From: Cryoendolithus antarcticus
Taxonomy: Eukaryota > Ascomycota > Dothideomycetes > Cladosporiales > Cladosporiaceae
DNA: 64,000 bases
Direction of reading: 5' to 3'
Assembly: GCA_002077065.1 (NCBI GenBank)
Contig: NAJO01000038.1
Coordinates: 62,001 to 126,000 of the forward strand
Shown piece after piece: positions 33,069 through 44,600 of the stretch. A program made the position numbers and the translations under genes. Below the pieces are notes generated by a model. That model was not told where the DNA came from, searched no databases, and worked only from the letters and a program-made list of their open reading frames with translations. Numbering within the stretch: the first letter of the stretch is position 1; each line of letters starts with the position of its first letter.

Positions 33069-35321
33069 CTACGAAACTACCTCCCCGCATCCACCTCTCA
33101 TCCCCTCAACTAGCTTAGCACCCACGCCCTTTAGCCTGCCCAACTCCTGAAGACTCTCAAGCCTTCTCCCGTCCGCCTCGCTGATCTCCATATCGCACAA
33201 CGCACCCACGATAGCCTCCGCCCTCTTTGCCCCGACACCCTTCAACAGCCTTATCTGCGCTACATCGCGCGTGTTGATGATCTCCAGCAAACGGGTTGTT
33301 CGAGGGGTGGGAAGGCAGAGGTCACGGATGAGTGGGTCCTCGGAGTCTGAGAGTGTCTGCGTGGCGGGTGAGGGAGCTGTGATGGAGCGGGCTGGAGCGT
33401 GAGGGCGCCGTCGGATCTTTGTGAGGGGTCGACGGGTAGGAGCGTCAGAGTCAGATTCGGAAGCGGCGTGCAGGGAGGGAGCGGCGTGGTAGGAGGAGTC
33501 GGCGTCGAAGTCTTCGGCTGCCGCTACGGCTGCCGGCTTCTTGAGCGAGCTCCTTCTCCGTGTCGTCACATCTTTGGCTGGACTCCGTCGTGCCTCAACT
33601 TCCTCCCTCTTCCTCCCCTCGATTCTGTGCCTCAACCCCTCGATCTTCCTCTCCAACTTCTCATTCCCCTTGAAGTACGGCTGTGCTAATACATACATCT
33701 TCAACGCGCTCGCCTCCTCTCCGCGGACCTGGTGCTGCTTAGCCATGAGCAGATACTGCAGACCCTCAGCCCGCTCGGTCTCCTGCCCTTCCACACGCTT
33801 CTCAAGCGCCTCGAGCCGCTTTTGGACTTCGTCTGAGATTGGCTCTGGGTTAGAGATTGACGTGTTGTCTGCCCGTTCGGCGAGGGCTTCGGTGACTTTG
33901 CGCTCAATGAGAGCTTCGATGTCGGATTGGGACATGCCTGGCGTGTGTTTGATGGACAGACCTGCAATGCGTGGGATTTTGGCTGGTCGTGCTAGGGTGG
34001 GCAGGGTATCGGTGCTGGGTCTCTTAGGTGAGCGAACTGAGGGACGCGTGGTCGTCCGAGGATGGCTGGTATTTGCCTGGTTAGAAGCAGGGCGGATAGG
34101 CTTATCCGAGTACACCGAGAACTGCTTCGCAGGTTTGGCGATGGCCGCTGTGGCATCCTTGATAACAGCATTGTGGGAAAGGATCTTAGGTCGAAGCGGC
34201 TGTCGATTCAATGATGAAGTCGCTGGTAGAAATGATGTCGTAGGTGCATCAAGCTTGCTCTTCCCAGGGACTTCGCGATAGAAAGGCTGATTCTCAATTT
34301 CATTCGTCTCGATCTTCTTGGTGCGATTAGCAAAGTTGAGAGAGCTCAGTGTGTCCAGATGGTAGCTCTTCACAGGTGCTATGTTCAGCACCATGACTGT
34401 GTGCGCCTTGTTCTGGCCCAGCGAGAGGATGCGCGTCATCTTGCTCTCTCTGTATGGTATGCGCGCTTGGCCCTTGGAGATAGCTTCGACGCATTGCGCA
34501 AGGACGAAAAGTGATTTGTTGATTGCCGCAGATTCTACAAGACGCTCCTTGTTGTTGTCTGTTCGGCGGTTGTCCTCTGAACCTGCCAGATCGATGGCGC
34601 TGACCGCACTGACGCGCGTTTGGTCGCCAGTAGTTTGGCTTATCTTCACGCATAGGACGGCATGCGACCGAGACGAATGCGCGTTGAGTTTCGTCGCTGA
34701 CGTCGAGCGATTGATGTTCGCGTGGTCATACAGTGCTTCGAACTCCTTCAAGGAGGTGCATGGCCGTTCCGTCAAGCCCACAACCACCGCCTTCCCTTGC
34801 TGATTATCTCGTATCGGCAGTCCAGCCGGTGTCCGCTTCTCTGGTGGTTCGAACAGGTCGAACACTTTGTCATTGTAGATCTCGAAGTAGCTCATCGACA
34901 CTTCTACAGTGGACTCTCCTGCACTGTCCTTCTCGGCCTTCCTCGCGCGCCTGTAGATGCCCGAGAGCAGTCTCGGGATGACACCTCGCTCAGCCAGGCT
35001 CTTCCCTCCACGCATGGTATGGGTCTTGCCAGTGCCTGTGACACCGTACGCGAAGATAGTGACATCGAACCCCTTGAAGAGATGCTTGACTGTAGAGGAG
35101 ACTTCATTGTCAAAGATCTGCGCTTGAGTCGCCGACTGGTCATAGACGCTGTTGAAATTGAATGAGAAGTTCTCGCCGTGATTCTTGGGGTTGGGAATGC
35201 GAACGACCGTTGCGGTGTCCTTCTCTAAGGCGGAGGAGGTCTTCTCGGCGTGGACGATAATGTCCTTCTCGATCTCCGCCTTGAGGAGAGGGCGGATGCG
35301 GGCAACGACGCGGACGCTCAT
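33069..35321 (-). CDS. kinesin-10 (KIF22/Kid-like) motor protein
   Basis: A single-exon protein of 750 residues with an N-terminal motor domain (residues 1-345), which fits plus-end-directed spindle or chromosome motors. The P loop is GVTGTGKT (residues 93-100), with Val where most kinesins have Gln. Switch I is NAHSSRSH (213-220) and switch II is DLAGSE (244-249). The microtubule-binding loop reads IPYRESKMTRIL (288-299), and the motor ends in LSSLNFANRTKKI and a neck. The middle is disordered and basic, with one coiled coil (VQKRLEALEKRVEGQETERA). The last about 75 residues form a helix-hairpin-helix region with two RLLKGVGAKRAE / RLKGVGAKLVE hairpins. That HhH tail is the mark of KIF22/Kid, which binds DNA and pushes chromosome arms. 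The single-exon structure and all motor residues are intact. Confidence 0.9.
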   Translation of the reverse strand: MSVRVVARIRPLLKAEIEKDIIVHAEKTSSALEKDTATVVRIPNPKNHGENFSFNFNSVYDQSATQAQIFDNEVSSTVKHLFKGFDVTIFAYGVTGTGKTHTMRGGKSLAERGVIPRLLSGIYRRARKAEKDSAGESTVEVSMSYFEIYNDKVFDLFEPPEKRTPAGLPIRDNQQGKAVVVGLTERPCTSLKEFEALYDHANINRSTSATKLNAHSSRSHAVLCVKISQTTGDQTRVSAVSAIDLAGSEDNRRTDNNKERLVESAAINKSLFVLAQCVEAISKGQARIPYRESKMTRILSLGQNKAHTVMVLNIAPVKSYHLDTLSSLNFANRTKKIETNEIENQPFYREVPGKSKLDAPTTSFLPATSSLNRQPLRPKILSHNAVIKDATAAIAKPAKQFSVYSDKPIRPASNQANTSHPRTTTRPSVRSPKRPSTDTLPTLARPAKIPRIAGLSIKHTPGMSQSDIEALIERKVTEALAERADNTSISNPEPISDEVQKRLEALEKRVEGQETERAEGLQYLLMAKQHQVRGEEASALKMYVLAQPYFKGNEKLERKIEGLRHRIEGRKREEVEARRSPAKDVTTRRRSSLKKPAAVAAAEDFDADSSYHAAPSLHAASESDSDAPTRRPLTKIRRRPHAPARSITAPSPATQTLSDSEDPLIRDLCLPTPRTTRLLEIINTRDVAQIRLLKGVGAKRAEAIVGALCDMEISEADGRRLESLQELGRLKGVGAKLVEGMRGGCGEVVS

Positions 35322-36120
35322 CCTGCCGTACTGGGGTAGTCGGTGTAGATGTTCACTCTACTGTCTCCTGCTCTGCTATCGTTAGTACATACTGGTCAAT
35401 TCCAAGTCGCATTCACAAGATCTCCCAATGACGTGCCGCTGCACATCGACAGCTCAGGTCGAATTGCAAACGGTTGCCACATAGCAACAACCCTAAGCTC
35501 GACCTCGAAGTGCCGGCCGCGAGCCTACGCCCCTTGCGCAACTCATCCTGAGCACTCATCAGCCAGGCGTGCCAGCTCTTCGCCTGCGGCGTGCGACGGT
35601 GTAGGACACCCAGTGCAAGCTCCTTGATTACCGCCTGGCGATGCCCACGAGCATCCTGCATGGGCGAATGGACCTCTGCCTGTCCAAAGGGGGCAGCGGT
35701 GATCTTCACTGCGTGACCAAGCAGACGCTCATCGTCGCTGGCATTCATGCAGCGGCAGTCGAGACGTTTCAAAACCCGAATCAGCACCGCATCTTTCTAG
35801 GAGTCTAGCCAGGAGCACTAGGGTATCGCCCGCGACGGGCCACAGCATACCGTCTTACGTGCGTAAACTACGGCACCATTGCTTACACTCACCGGCCGCA
35901 GACCTGGAGCTGCCTCTGGACAACGGTGCCGCATTCGTATGGCCAAGACGCAGTGTGCCAGCTTCCTCATGAACGGCCGCCGCAGCCTAAAATGCCGCCA
36001 TTTGGGTAGAGTGTGGTGCCTGAAGGTACAAGAGGTGGTCTGTAGCAGATCGAATTGGTAGTACGGCTTCTTTTACTCCTCCACACTCGGGTTGTCAAGG
36101 CATGCTGCTTTCCTTTCGTC
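35322..36120. other. divergent intergenic region
   Basis: 0.8 kb between the starts of the kinesin-10 gene (-) and the DUF2855 gene (+). It should hold both promoters. Open frames of up to 124 codons overlap without recognisable features. Confidence 0.4.
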
Positions 36121-37404
36121 ATGTCCTCTGCGATCTCCATTCACGTCGTGAACAAATCAAACAACACCCTCCACCACACCGTCGCATACACACCTCCCTC
36201 CCCAGCTCCTCCCCCACAAGAAGGCCACATCACTGCCCGCGCCTCACTCATATCCCTAACCTCCAACAACCTCGCCTACGCTCGTCTCGGCTCGTTGTGG
36301 AAGTGGTGGGATGCATATCGAGTTCCGTCATCTCTACCGTCACCATACAACGAAGCCACCCAGTACGGCATAGTCCCAACATGGGGCTACGGTCTCGTCC
36401 TCTCCAGCCGCGTCCCCGGCCTCTCACCAGGAACACAACTCTGGGGTTTCTGGCCCTCAAACTCCCTACTAGTGGACCTCAAGCTCGTGCCCGATGAACC
36501 CGCAGGCCACTGGAGAGACATCACTGAAAATAGAGCAGGAATGATGAGCTACTACCACCGCTACCAAGTCGCCGTTCTGCCCGGCAAGATATCGGAGCTG
36601 AGCGGCAAGGAGCTCGAGAAAGTGGCGTGGCAAACTGTCTTCCTGCCGCTATTTGCTTGTGGCTATTGGACTAGCAAGTACGTTCTCGGCACCCAGCCTG
36701 TGCATCCGTTCGGCGCACCTGGTGGCGAATGGACGAAGGACGACGCGGATCTGAGCAAGGCTGTGGTAATTAGTCTCTCGGCCTCAGGCAAGACCGCGAG
36801 AGCGTTCATAGACACGCTGTTCCACTCTCGGGAGTCTGGTACTGGACCGCTGGGGTTCCTGGCCGTGACCAGTAAGCCGGACGCTGAGTGGCTTACGAGT
36901 GACGCGCTGCCCTCGAGAGCAGTGGCATACGCTGATGCCACGAGCAACGAGACAACCGAATGGATCCGCGACCTCCACCCCTCGCGTATAGTGATCGTCG
37001 ACTTCGGCGGCCGCGCCGGCTCCCTAGACAGTCTCATGTCTAGCCTCAAATCCTCCCTCCCTGGAGCCAGCCTCAAGATCATCGGCATAGGCGGCACAGC
37101 GACCGCCATGCAATCGCCTTCCGAACTTGCTGCGTTCGCCAAAATCGCCCAAATCCCTGAGCGCGTGCAGATGAACACTTCCGCCGTGCGGGACGTACTG
37201 ATCGAGAGGGATGGCGCAAAGGCGGTATTCGAGGAGTTAGATGGGGCGTGGAAGGGTTTCGAGGGGAGGGCCTTTGCGAAGGGGTTGAACTTGAAGATGG
37301 GTAAGGGTGCAGGAGGGGAGGAAGGGTTTGAAGGGGGCTGGAAAAGTTTGTGCGAAGGAAAGGCCGATGCCGTGGATGGGCTTGTGTATCGAATGGATGC
37401 TTGA
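36121..37404 (+). CDS. DUF2855 family protein
   Basis: A single-exon protein of 427 residues. I use the ATG at 36121 because the 22 extra upstream codons in frame (from 36055) give an unlikely hydrophobic/Arg leader, while SSAISIHVVNKSNNTLHHTV starts as family members do. The sequence has the DUF2855 layout: an N-terminal beta-rich part with WKWWDAYRVP, YGIVPTWGYGLVLSS and LWGFWPSNSLLVDL (residues 60-125), then YYHRYQV, then WQTVFLPLFACGYWTSKYVL. The second half resembles a nucleotide-binding fold: VVISLSASGKTARAF, LGFLAVTS, IVIVDFGGRAGSLDSL and IIGIGGTATAM. The fold recalls medium-chain dehydrogenases, but the catalytic function is not established for this family. No signal peptide or membrane helix is evident. 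Confidence 0.85.
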   Translation: MSSAISIHVVNKSNNTLHHTVAYTPPSPAPPPQEGHITARASLISLTSNNLAYARLGSLWKWWDAYRVPSSLPSPYNEATQYGIVPTWGYGLVLSSRVPGLSPGTQLWGFWPSNSLLVDLKLVPDEPAGHWRDITENRAGMMSYYHRYQVAVLPGKISELSGKELEKVAWQTVFLPLFACGYWTSKYVLGTQPVHPFGAPGGEWTKDDADLSKAVVISLSASGKTARAFIDTLFHSRESGTGPLGFLAVTSKPDAEWLTSDALPSRAVAYADATSNETTEWIRDLHPSRIVIVDFGGRAGSLDSLMSSLKSSLPGASLKIIGIGGTATAMQSPSELAAFAKIAQIPERVQMNTSAVRDVLIERDGAKAVFEELDGAWKGFEGRAFAKGLNLKMGKGAGGEEGFEGGWKSLCEGKADAVDGLVYRMDA

Positions 37405-37788
37405 CCTAGAATGCAGTTGCACCGTGCTCTTGCGTCAGGCTAAGATCGGTCAGATGGCAATAAGTCCCAGGTGTCCGTTGCTCAGAGCCTGACACTATGG
37501 TGGACCGGCGGAGCGAAGCAGAGGAAGTCTAAGAAGAGTGCGCCGTCAAAAGTGTTTTCTGATTGTATATACAACTTCCTCCCTTGGCGCCCACAAACTC
37601 GATCCCCGGTGTGAGCGCCCCGTAGTAAAGCAGATCTAAATCTGAAGCAAAAACGCCTAACACTGTACAATAGTCTAGTCGATGCCACCAAAGTCGTGTT
37701 CCCGTGTCCAATGCAGTGCCATGTTGTACGATCCATATCCCGACCCCATGTCATACTCACGTTGTCCAAGAGCTACTAGCAATCGCAC
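37405..37788. other. intergenic, convergent
   Basis: About 0.4 kb between the 3' ends of the DUF2855 gene (+) and the cupin gene (-). It presumably holds both 3' untranslated regions. Nothing else is seen. Confidence 0.4.
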
Positions 37789-38757
37789 CTAGTAGCAGCG
37801 AGCGATACACTCATCCGCAGCCTTGACAAGATTGGCAGGCAGGTTGCCACGGAACTGCTTAAGGTTGCTCGGGGTAATCTGGTTCACATCCCCAAGCGTG
37901 ATGTCAACAATGCGATCGTCCAGAGTAAAGAAGTTTTGCGCGATCTGGCTCGTTCCCGGATCCGCCGAGTTCAGCGCAGCCACGAAGATAGCGTCCTTGC
38001 ACTGGTTGTTGAACTGGAAGTGAATGCTGCCTTGAGGGAAGATGGTGCTTTGGAACTGGTTCAGAGTAGCGTTGAAAGGGAACGCAAGCGTGCCGTTGCC
38101 GAATGTCGCCTTCGCGGCGTCGCCGAAAAGCCCGTTCTCGAGCACGAATCCAGTCTCGATCTCGCCTTCAACGACTGTCAACATCTCCGTAGCGCGCGGG
38201 TGCGTGTGCGGGGAGTTCATGCCGCAGGGCTCGAGGAAGCCGACGGCGCCGGCGATGCCGTTTCCGACAAGAAGGGGAAAATTGTTCTCGTTCGCGACTA
38301 GGATGCGGCCGCCATTACCGCCCTTGGGAGCGCGCTTGAAGTCGAAGACGAGGCGGTCTTGGAGTGCCTGGCCGGTCAAGGGAGTCTTGCCATCATCAGA
38401 CAGGAGATTCGTGAAGCGATCCACTTGCGTGACGTCGGCGTTAACGTCTTTGGCGAGTTTCTTGAGGCTTGCCGCGACGTCTGTGGGGATCGGGTCGAGG
38501 AAGGTAGGGAACCCGGTGCCGACTGCGATGTCGCCGCCGGCTGTGGATGTCGGGGCGGGATCCTGCACGGTGGAGACGCCGGAACCCATGGCTGTGGAGT
38601 AGCTGACGGCGGAGGTGGCGGCGGAGGACTCGGCCATCATGGAGGTGGTGCTGCTGGCGGCTGAGGATGCCGTAGCGGAGTCGGATTGCCAAGGAGCGGC
38701 TTGAGCGACGCTGGCTGCGAGAGCCATGACGGCGAGCTTGGTGAACATGGCGGACAT
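37789..38757 (-). CDS. secreted germin-like cupin (spherulin-type)
   Basis: A single-exon protein of 322 residues. The ATG at 38757 begins a signal peptide (MFTKLAVMALAASVAQA), whereas the longer open frame upstream to 38982 encodes a Pro/Ser-rich stretch that is more likely 5' leader. A Ser/Thr/Ala-rich linker (residues 25-65) precedes one cupin domain. Its first motif is GMNSPHTHPRATEMLTVVEG (His, His and Glu metal ligands). The second is FPQGSIHFQFNN, with the fourth ligand His. Bicupin duplication is absent, so this is a germin or spherulin-1-like monocupin. Such proteins are secreted, bind manganese and can act as oxalate oxidase, superoxide dismutase or a wall/stress protein; which of these applies cannot be read here. 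Two Cys near the C terminus (ECIARC) may pair. Confidence 0.88.
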   Translation of the reverse strand: MSAMFTKLAVMALAASVAQAAPWQSDSATASSAASSTTSMMAESSAATSAVSYSTAMGSGVSTVQDPAPTSTAGGDIAVGTGFPTFLDPIPTDVAASLKKLAKDVNADVTQVDRFTNLLSDDGKTPLTGQALQDRLVFDFKRAPKGGNGGRILVANENNFPLLVGNGIAGAVGFLEPCGMNSPHTHPRATEMLTVVEGEIETGFVLENGLFGDAAKATFGNGTLAFPFNATLNQFQSTIFPQGSIHFQFNNQCKDAIFVAALNSADPGTSQIAQNFFTLDDRIVDITLGDVNQITPSNLKQFRGNLPANLVKAADECIARCY

Positions 38758-39911
38758 TATTGCGTTGGTGTTGTGGAGTTGATTAAAGGCTGACTTTGCG
38801 GACGGAAGTTGATCGACTAGATACTTTTGACTGTGTGGCTGCGAATGAATGTGCGATAACAGAGTCGGACCAAGGAAATACAAAGGAAAATAAGGAAAAG
38901 GCGGGTTGGATGCTGTAGGTGTTTGGGTTGCGAGTGTAGATGATGGGAGAAGGGAGGTGTTGTGATAGAGAGATGAAGGCACTTATACCAACGCGAATCC
39001 TATGCTTACACCAAGACAATCAGTGAACAGACCATATCAGGTACGATGCGATGTCGCGACATGCCTGCATGTGAGAGTGTGTATGTAAGGACGTTGGAAA
39101 TAGAGGACGCTGAGTGAGTTGCTCAGCCTTGTGAGAACGCTATGTCTTGGCCTGCAAGCGAGCAACTAGCGCGAATTGTTGGACTGCTGCTCCATGACAG
39201 GTCCGTGATGCATCATACAAAGAGATTGAGCAGGCGGTGCTGTGAGATTTGTGTCATGAAAGATTGTAAGATGCCGCCGCAAAATAGTAAGCACTACTTT
39301 CACAGCCGAGACTTGGTCTTGGCAGCTGGGGCTGTGTCAGCGAGCTCCATGTATAGAGCTCGCCGTGGTGCGGTTCCTTCCGCTGCATCAATGCTGGTAG
39401 ACAGAGTCGTCGAGGTTTCTCAACGACACCGAGGTGGTGCACCAAAGTGATTGAGTCGGAATTGTACTGAGCTATACCGTCGCCCATCGGATGGCTAGAT
39501 GTCCAAACAACACAAGAGGCAGCTCTGAAGCTGCTCCAATACCAACTACCTTGTTACCAACGCCAAGCTTGCTAATTGATCCTATCAGATGTTCCCACGG
39601 CGATATCTGATTGCAGTTAATCAGAGTCTGGATCGCTCTTCTGACAAGCCGATATCTACGGAGCGAATATTTGCCGAGCTGAGGCACTATGCATCAGCCG
39701 CACTGTGGGATGATGATAGCTCACCCCGATGGTAGGATCGGGCCAACGACAGATGGCGTTGGTGCTCAAAGACGACTGTCTTGCCCAGCACTACCTTGTT
39801 ACGGCCGGGCGCATTCTGACCGGATCGGGAGCCTGGAGCCACTGTGGAAGAGCTTCAATACGTCAATGATCGTCGAGCTACCAGGCCTGGTTATTGAACG
39901 AGATTCGCTAA
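38758..39911. other. 1.15-kb intergenic, cupin gene promoter
   Basis: It lies upstream of the cupin gene (-) and downstream of the next hypothetical gene (-). The proximal part (38758-39000) is an open 5' leader-like tract. Further open frames are short and overlapping and I support none. Confidence 0.4.
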
Positions 39912-40688
39912 TCATCGTGCAGGTCCCGCGCATTTGTTGCGCGATGGTACACTCTCCGCGATGCCAGTCTGCAACCCAACCTGCAATGAAGCGGACGATT
40001 CCCAATTATCGACCGCCATCTTCATCTCTTCGGGCTCCTTCGTCCGCCGTCGCAACCTCCTGATGCCTGCCACAGTGTCGTGGTCGTCCATTGCCTCCAT
40101 AGGGTCGCTTACACCCGGGACAATACTCTTGATCGTCTGGCTGTGCGGTCGCTTGAAGACGCGCGAGTCTGCACGCTTACTGCGTCTCTTCGCCTGTCTT
40201 GCTTGTTCCATGTCATCTATCTCCTGCTTGCTGCTCTCGCACCTCAGACCGGCGAAGGGTGCGGCGATGCCAGTAGTATCATGCTCAATATCGCTGTCGT
40301 AGTCGGAGTGTGATGAGTCATGATCTGCATCGCTTCGCGAGACTACTTCTTCAAGTTCTTGCGGGTAGACAATGCTAGCGTCAGTGTCGTAGTCCGTTTC
40401 TCCTTCGTTGATCTCCTTAACAGTGACTTCATCTGGTGTGCTCGGCTTGTTCTGCTTCTTCGGAGGCGACACCGTCTCAGTCGGATGTACGGACAAGGCA
40501 GGCGAGTCGGAGCGATCGAGACGGCGCTTCGGCTTTGCAGGCGTGTAGGGTGGAGTCACGGGGCCATTCTTCGAGGAAAGACTACTTTCGGATCTGAAGC
40601 CTGAGACTGGATGCTGAGTACCCAACATCGTGAAGGTATAACCGGCTGTTGTTCGATTTTGACCGTGAGACTGAATGATGCCGCTCAC
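39912..40688 (-). CDS. hypothetical disordered protein, probably nuclear
   Basis: A single-exon frame of 258 residues with no recognised domain. The N-terminal third is Ser/Pro-rich with a basic PAKPKRRLDRSDSP and a PPKKQNKP stretch that could be nuclear-localisation signals. The centre is very acidic (EINEGETDYDTDAS, then SRSDADHDSSHSDYDSDI). The C-terminal third is basic again (ARQAKRRSKRADSRVFKRP, then RRLRRRTKEPEEM). Alternating charge blocks and a lack of hydrophobic segments indicate intrinsic disorder. It could be a chromatin- or RNA-associated protein, but this is only composition-based. The start at 40688 is the first ATG. A TATATATAT tract lies about 260 bp upstream. Confidence 0.6.
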   Translation of the reverse strand: MSGIIQSHGQNRTTAGYTFTMLGTQHPVSGFRSESSLSSKNGPVTPPYTPAKPKRRLDRSDSPALSVHPTETVSPPKKQNKPSTPDEVTVKEINEGETDYDTDASIVYPQELEEVVSRSDADHDSSHSDYDSDIEHDTTGIAAPFAGLRCESSKQEIDDMEQARQAKRRSKRADSRVFKRPHSQTIKSIVPGVSDPMEAMDDHDTVAGIRRLRRRTKEPEEMKMAVDNWESSASLQVGLQTGIAESVPSRNKCAGPAR

Positions 40689-41682
40689 TGCCTGTCAGGG
40701 AGTGTGATGTGCCGGAGATATGGCCAGTGATATTGCTTTAGGATGTGGTTGTCGCGCCGTAGTCCGAGCAGTATCATATTGCTAAGCGTGGCGACGATTG
40801 AAAGTACTGGCAATCCGAGTGCTCCCAGGTCGCGCGCGTTAGTTTGCTACCTGTCACAGGTGATAATTCGATGATCGCAGTACGGGTCCAGCACACGGTT
40901 GATTGGATAAGAAGAAAAGAGATGGGAGACACGAGTTGAGGATCAGAAATATATATATTGACACGTGCAGCGCCTTGCTTGGGCAGCAATGACGGACTGC
41001 AGCCACTCCGGTGAACACAGCGGCGATTAGGTCTTTCTCCTGCACGGTGCCTGACGGAGGAATGTGATCAAACGTGTGCGCGAGGATGCGACAAAACGGG
41101 GACCATGATAGGAGAGATACTGACTGTCGGCCTGCCTGCGTTCTTGTGCAACGCGAACGCGGCGGAGTTGCTCGGGTGGACTCGGCCAGAGTCGTGGGAT
41201 GGCACACAGTGATGTGCTGGTAGCTGTGCATCTTGATGTAGGTACCCGCAGTGCCGAAGACAGATATCCAAGAGCGTGACGAACTTCACATGGCCGGTCT
41301 CGAACACGTGCAGTCAAATTACCGGCTGACCGTGTCGATGAACGTGTGTGTGGAAGAGAAGAGGTGAGGTCCACGTCGCGGTGTGAGAAGGCAAATGGCG
41401 ACTCCCAGTGAGGCCAGTCCGCTTACCTCATGCAGTATCAGTTCAGTCTTGGCTGTACACGTTTCATGAAACGGCAGTAAGTAAATTCACGCGAGTCGAT
41501 CCCCAAACACCAGCTGGAAGGTAAGGCACATGTCAGGTGTCATATCGCTGGCCATTACACGCATAACGACGCCAATTTGACCAGACCAGGAGCTCTCACC
41601 TCTACTTGTCCTACACCTAACCCCTGTGCGCGTTGTGATCACTATATGCCCGGAGCGTAGGCTCCCCCCATCACCGCCCACT
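40689..41682. other. divergent intergenic region
   Basis: One kilobase between the starts of the disordered hypothetical gene (-) and alpha-COP (+). It contains an alternating A/T tract at 40947-40959. No gene is supported; the open frames present overlap on both strands. Confidence 0.4.
40947..40959. promoter_or_regulatory. candidate TATA element
   Basis: An AAATATATATATT tract in otherwise mixed sequence, about 260 bp upstream of the minus-strand gene at 40688. It may be that gene's TATA element. The distance is long for a TATA-to-ATG interval but possible with a leader. This is a weak call. Confidence 0.2.
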
Positions 41683-44600
41683 ATGCAAGCCTCACCTGGC
41701 ATGCTCACCAAATTTGTCTGTCGAATACCGAATCGCGCATACCTTGGGCAGACACTGACTTTTACCAGGAGTCCAAGTCCTCACGAGCGAAGGGGATCGC
41801 TTTCCACCCCAAGCGCCCTTGGATCCTCGTCTCCCTCCACTCCTCTACTATTCAACTATGGGACTACCGCATGGGAACCCTTATAGACCGATTCGAGGAG
41901 CATGACGGGCCAGTAAGGGGCATAGACTTCCACAAGACGCAGCCCATATTCGTGTCAGGTGGCGACGACTACAAGATCAAGGTGTGGAGCTATCAAACGA
42001 GGAGATGTCTCTTCACCCTGAATGGGCATCTGGACTATGTGCGCACCGTCTTCTTCCACCCTGAGTTACCATGGATCATTTCGAGCTCAGATGATCAGAC
42101 GATCCGGATATGGAATTGGCAGAACAGGTCGCTGATATGCACAATGACTGGACACAATCACTACACCATGTGCGCACAATTCCATCCGAAGGAGGACCTT
42201 GTGGTGTCAGCTTCGCTTGATCAGTCAGTGCGGGTGTGGGACATCTCAGGCTTGCGGAAGAAGCACTCTGCGCCTACATCCATGACCTTCGAGGACCAGA
42301 TGAACAGGCAAGCCAATCAGGCGGATATGTTCGGGAATACAGACGCGGTGGTCAAGTTCGTTCTCGAGGGTCACGACAGGGGAGTGAACTGGGTCGCATT
42401 CCATCCCACACTACCTCTCATTGTGTCTGCTGGAGATGATCGACTGGTCAAGCTATGGCGAATGAGCGAGACGAAGGCATGGGAAGTGGACACGTGCAGA
42501 GGTCACTTTCAGAACGCGTCAGCTTGCTTGTTCCACCCTCATCAAGACCTCATACTGTCAGTGGGTGAAGACAAGACCATCAGGGTGTGGGACCTGAACA
42601 AACGCACATCGGTACAAAGCTTCAAGCGGGAGAACGACCGGTTCTGGGTCATCGCTGCGCATCCGGAGATCAACCTTTTCGCAGCTGGCCACGACAATGG
42701 AGTCATGGTCTTCAAGCTCGAGCGCGAGCGACCGGCTTCCGCAGTGCATCAGAACAATCTTTTCTACATCACGAAAGACAAACATGTACGATCTTACGAC
42801 TTTACGAAGAATATTGAGAGCCCGTCAATGCTTTCATTGAAGAAGCTCGGCAGTCCTTGGACGCCACCGCGAGTGCTGTCATACAACCCAGCAGAGCGAT
42901 CTATCCTCGTCACATCACCTTCTGACAACGGCTCATATGAGCTGGTCATCCTGCCCCGCGATGCATCTGGAGCTGTGGAGCCGACTAACACATTGCGTGG
43001 CACTGGCAACTCCGCTGTTTTCGTGGCTCGGAATCGCTTCGCTGTCTTCAACTCCGGTAGTCAACAGATCGACATCAAGGACTTGACGAATTCGACCACC
43101 AAGACCATCAAGCCACCCCACGGTACTACTGAGATGGTCTTCGGCGGTACCGGCTGCCTCCTGCTCATCACGCCCACACATGTCTATCTATACGACATCC
43201 AGCAGAAGAGCCAACTCGCAGAGCTCGCAGTCACTGGTGTGAAGTATGTCGTCTGGTCATCTGATGGTCTCCACGCTGCATTGCTCAGCAAGCACAATGT
43301 CACTATTGTCACGAAATCACTCGAGCAAGTCAGCACGCTCCACGAGACGATACGAATCAAGAGTGCGTGCTGGGACGATGCTGGCGTGCTGCTCTACTCT
43401 ACCCTCAATCACATCAAGTACACACTCATGAACGGTGACAACGGCATCGTGCGGACGCTGGAGCACACCGTATATCTCGTCCGAGTCAAGGGACGTAGCG
43501 TGTACTGCCTCGATCGTGCTGCAAAACCCAAGGTGCTCACCATTGATCCGACGGAGTATCGCTTCAAGCTCGCTCTGGTGAAGCGCCACTACGATGAGAT
43601 GCTCAACATCATCAAGAACTCCAGCTTGGTTGGTCAGAGCATCATCTCGTACCTGCAGAAGAAGGGCTACCCGGAGATCGCGCTGCAATTCGTGCAAGAC
43701 CCGCAGACTCGGTTTGAGCTTGCCATCGAGTGTGGCAACTTGGATGTCGCAGTAGAGATGGCCAAGCAGCTTGATCGACCTGCTCTCTGGCAACGCCTGG
43801 GTACTGAAGCGCTTGCTCATGGCAATCACCAGATCGTCGAGATGACGTACCAGAAGGCGCGCAACTTCGACAAGCTCTCGTTCCTGTATGTCACGACTGG
43901 CGACCAGGATAAGCTTACTCGTATGGCCAAGATCGCAGAGCACAGAGGCGACATGACGAGTATGTTCCAGAACTCGCTGTACCTCGGTGATGTGCACAGT
44001 CGGATCCAGATGCTGCAAGATGTCGATCAGTACCCGATGGCATATCTCACTGCAAGAGCACATGGGCTCGATGAAGAGGCACAAGCGATTCTGGAGGCCA
44101 GCGGCATCAGTGAGGATCAAATCACACTGCCTACGCTCGGCAAGCCAGTTGCGCCCCCGAAAGCCATCGTACCCAGCTACAAGACGAATTGGCCGACAGC
44201 GGCAAGTGGCGCTAGCTCTTTCGAGAAGGCACTTATGGCAGAAGGTGGTGACGATGCTACGGCAGTGGCGGATACCAACGGTTTCGGCGACGAGGACTTG
44301 CTAGCTGAAGAAGACGCACCCAAGGGTAACGGCCACATCGAAGAAGACGAAGATGCTGCCGGTTGGGACATGGGCGATGACGCTGTGCCTGAAGCAGAAG
44401 AAGACTTCGTCAATGTGGAAGCAGCCGATGCTGGCACAGGCAGCAGCGAGGCAGATCTCTGGGTTCGGAACTCCCCTCTAGCAGCCGATCATGCCGCAGC
44501 AGGGAGCTTCGAAAGCGCCATGAACCTCCTCAACCGCCAAATTGGCGCAGTGAACTTCGCACCTCTCGAAGAACGCTTCCTGCAGATCTACACAGCCAGT

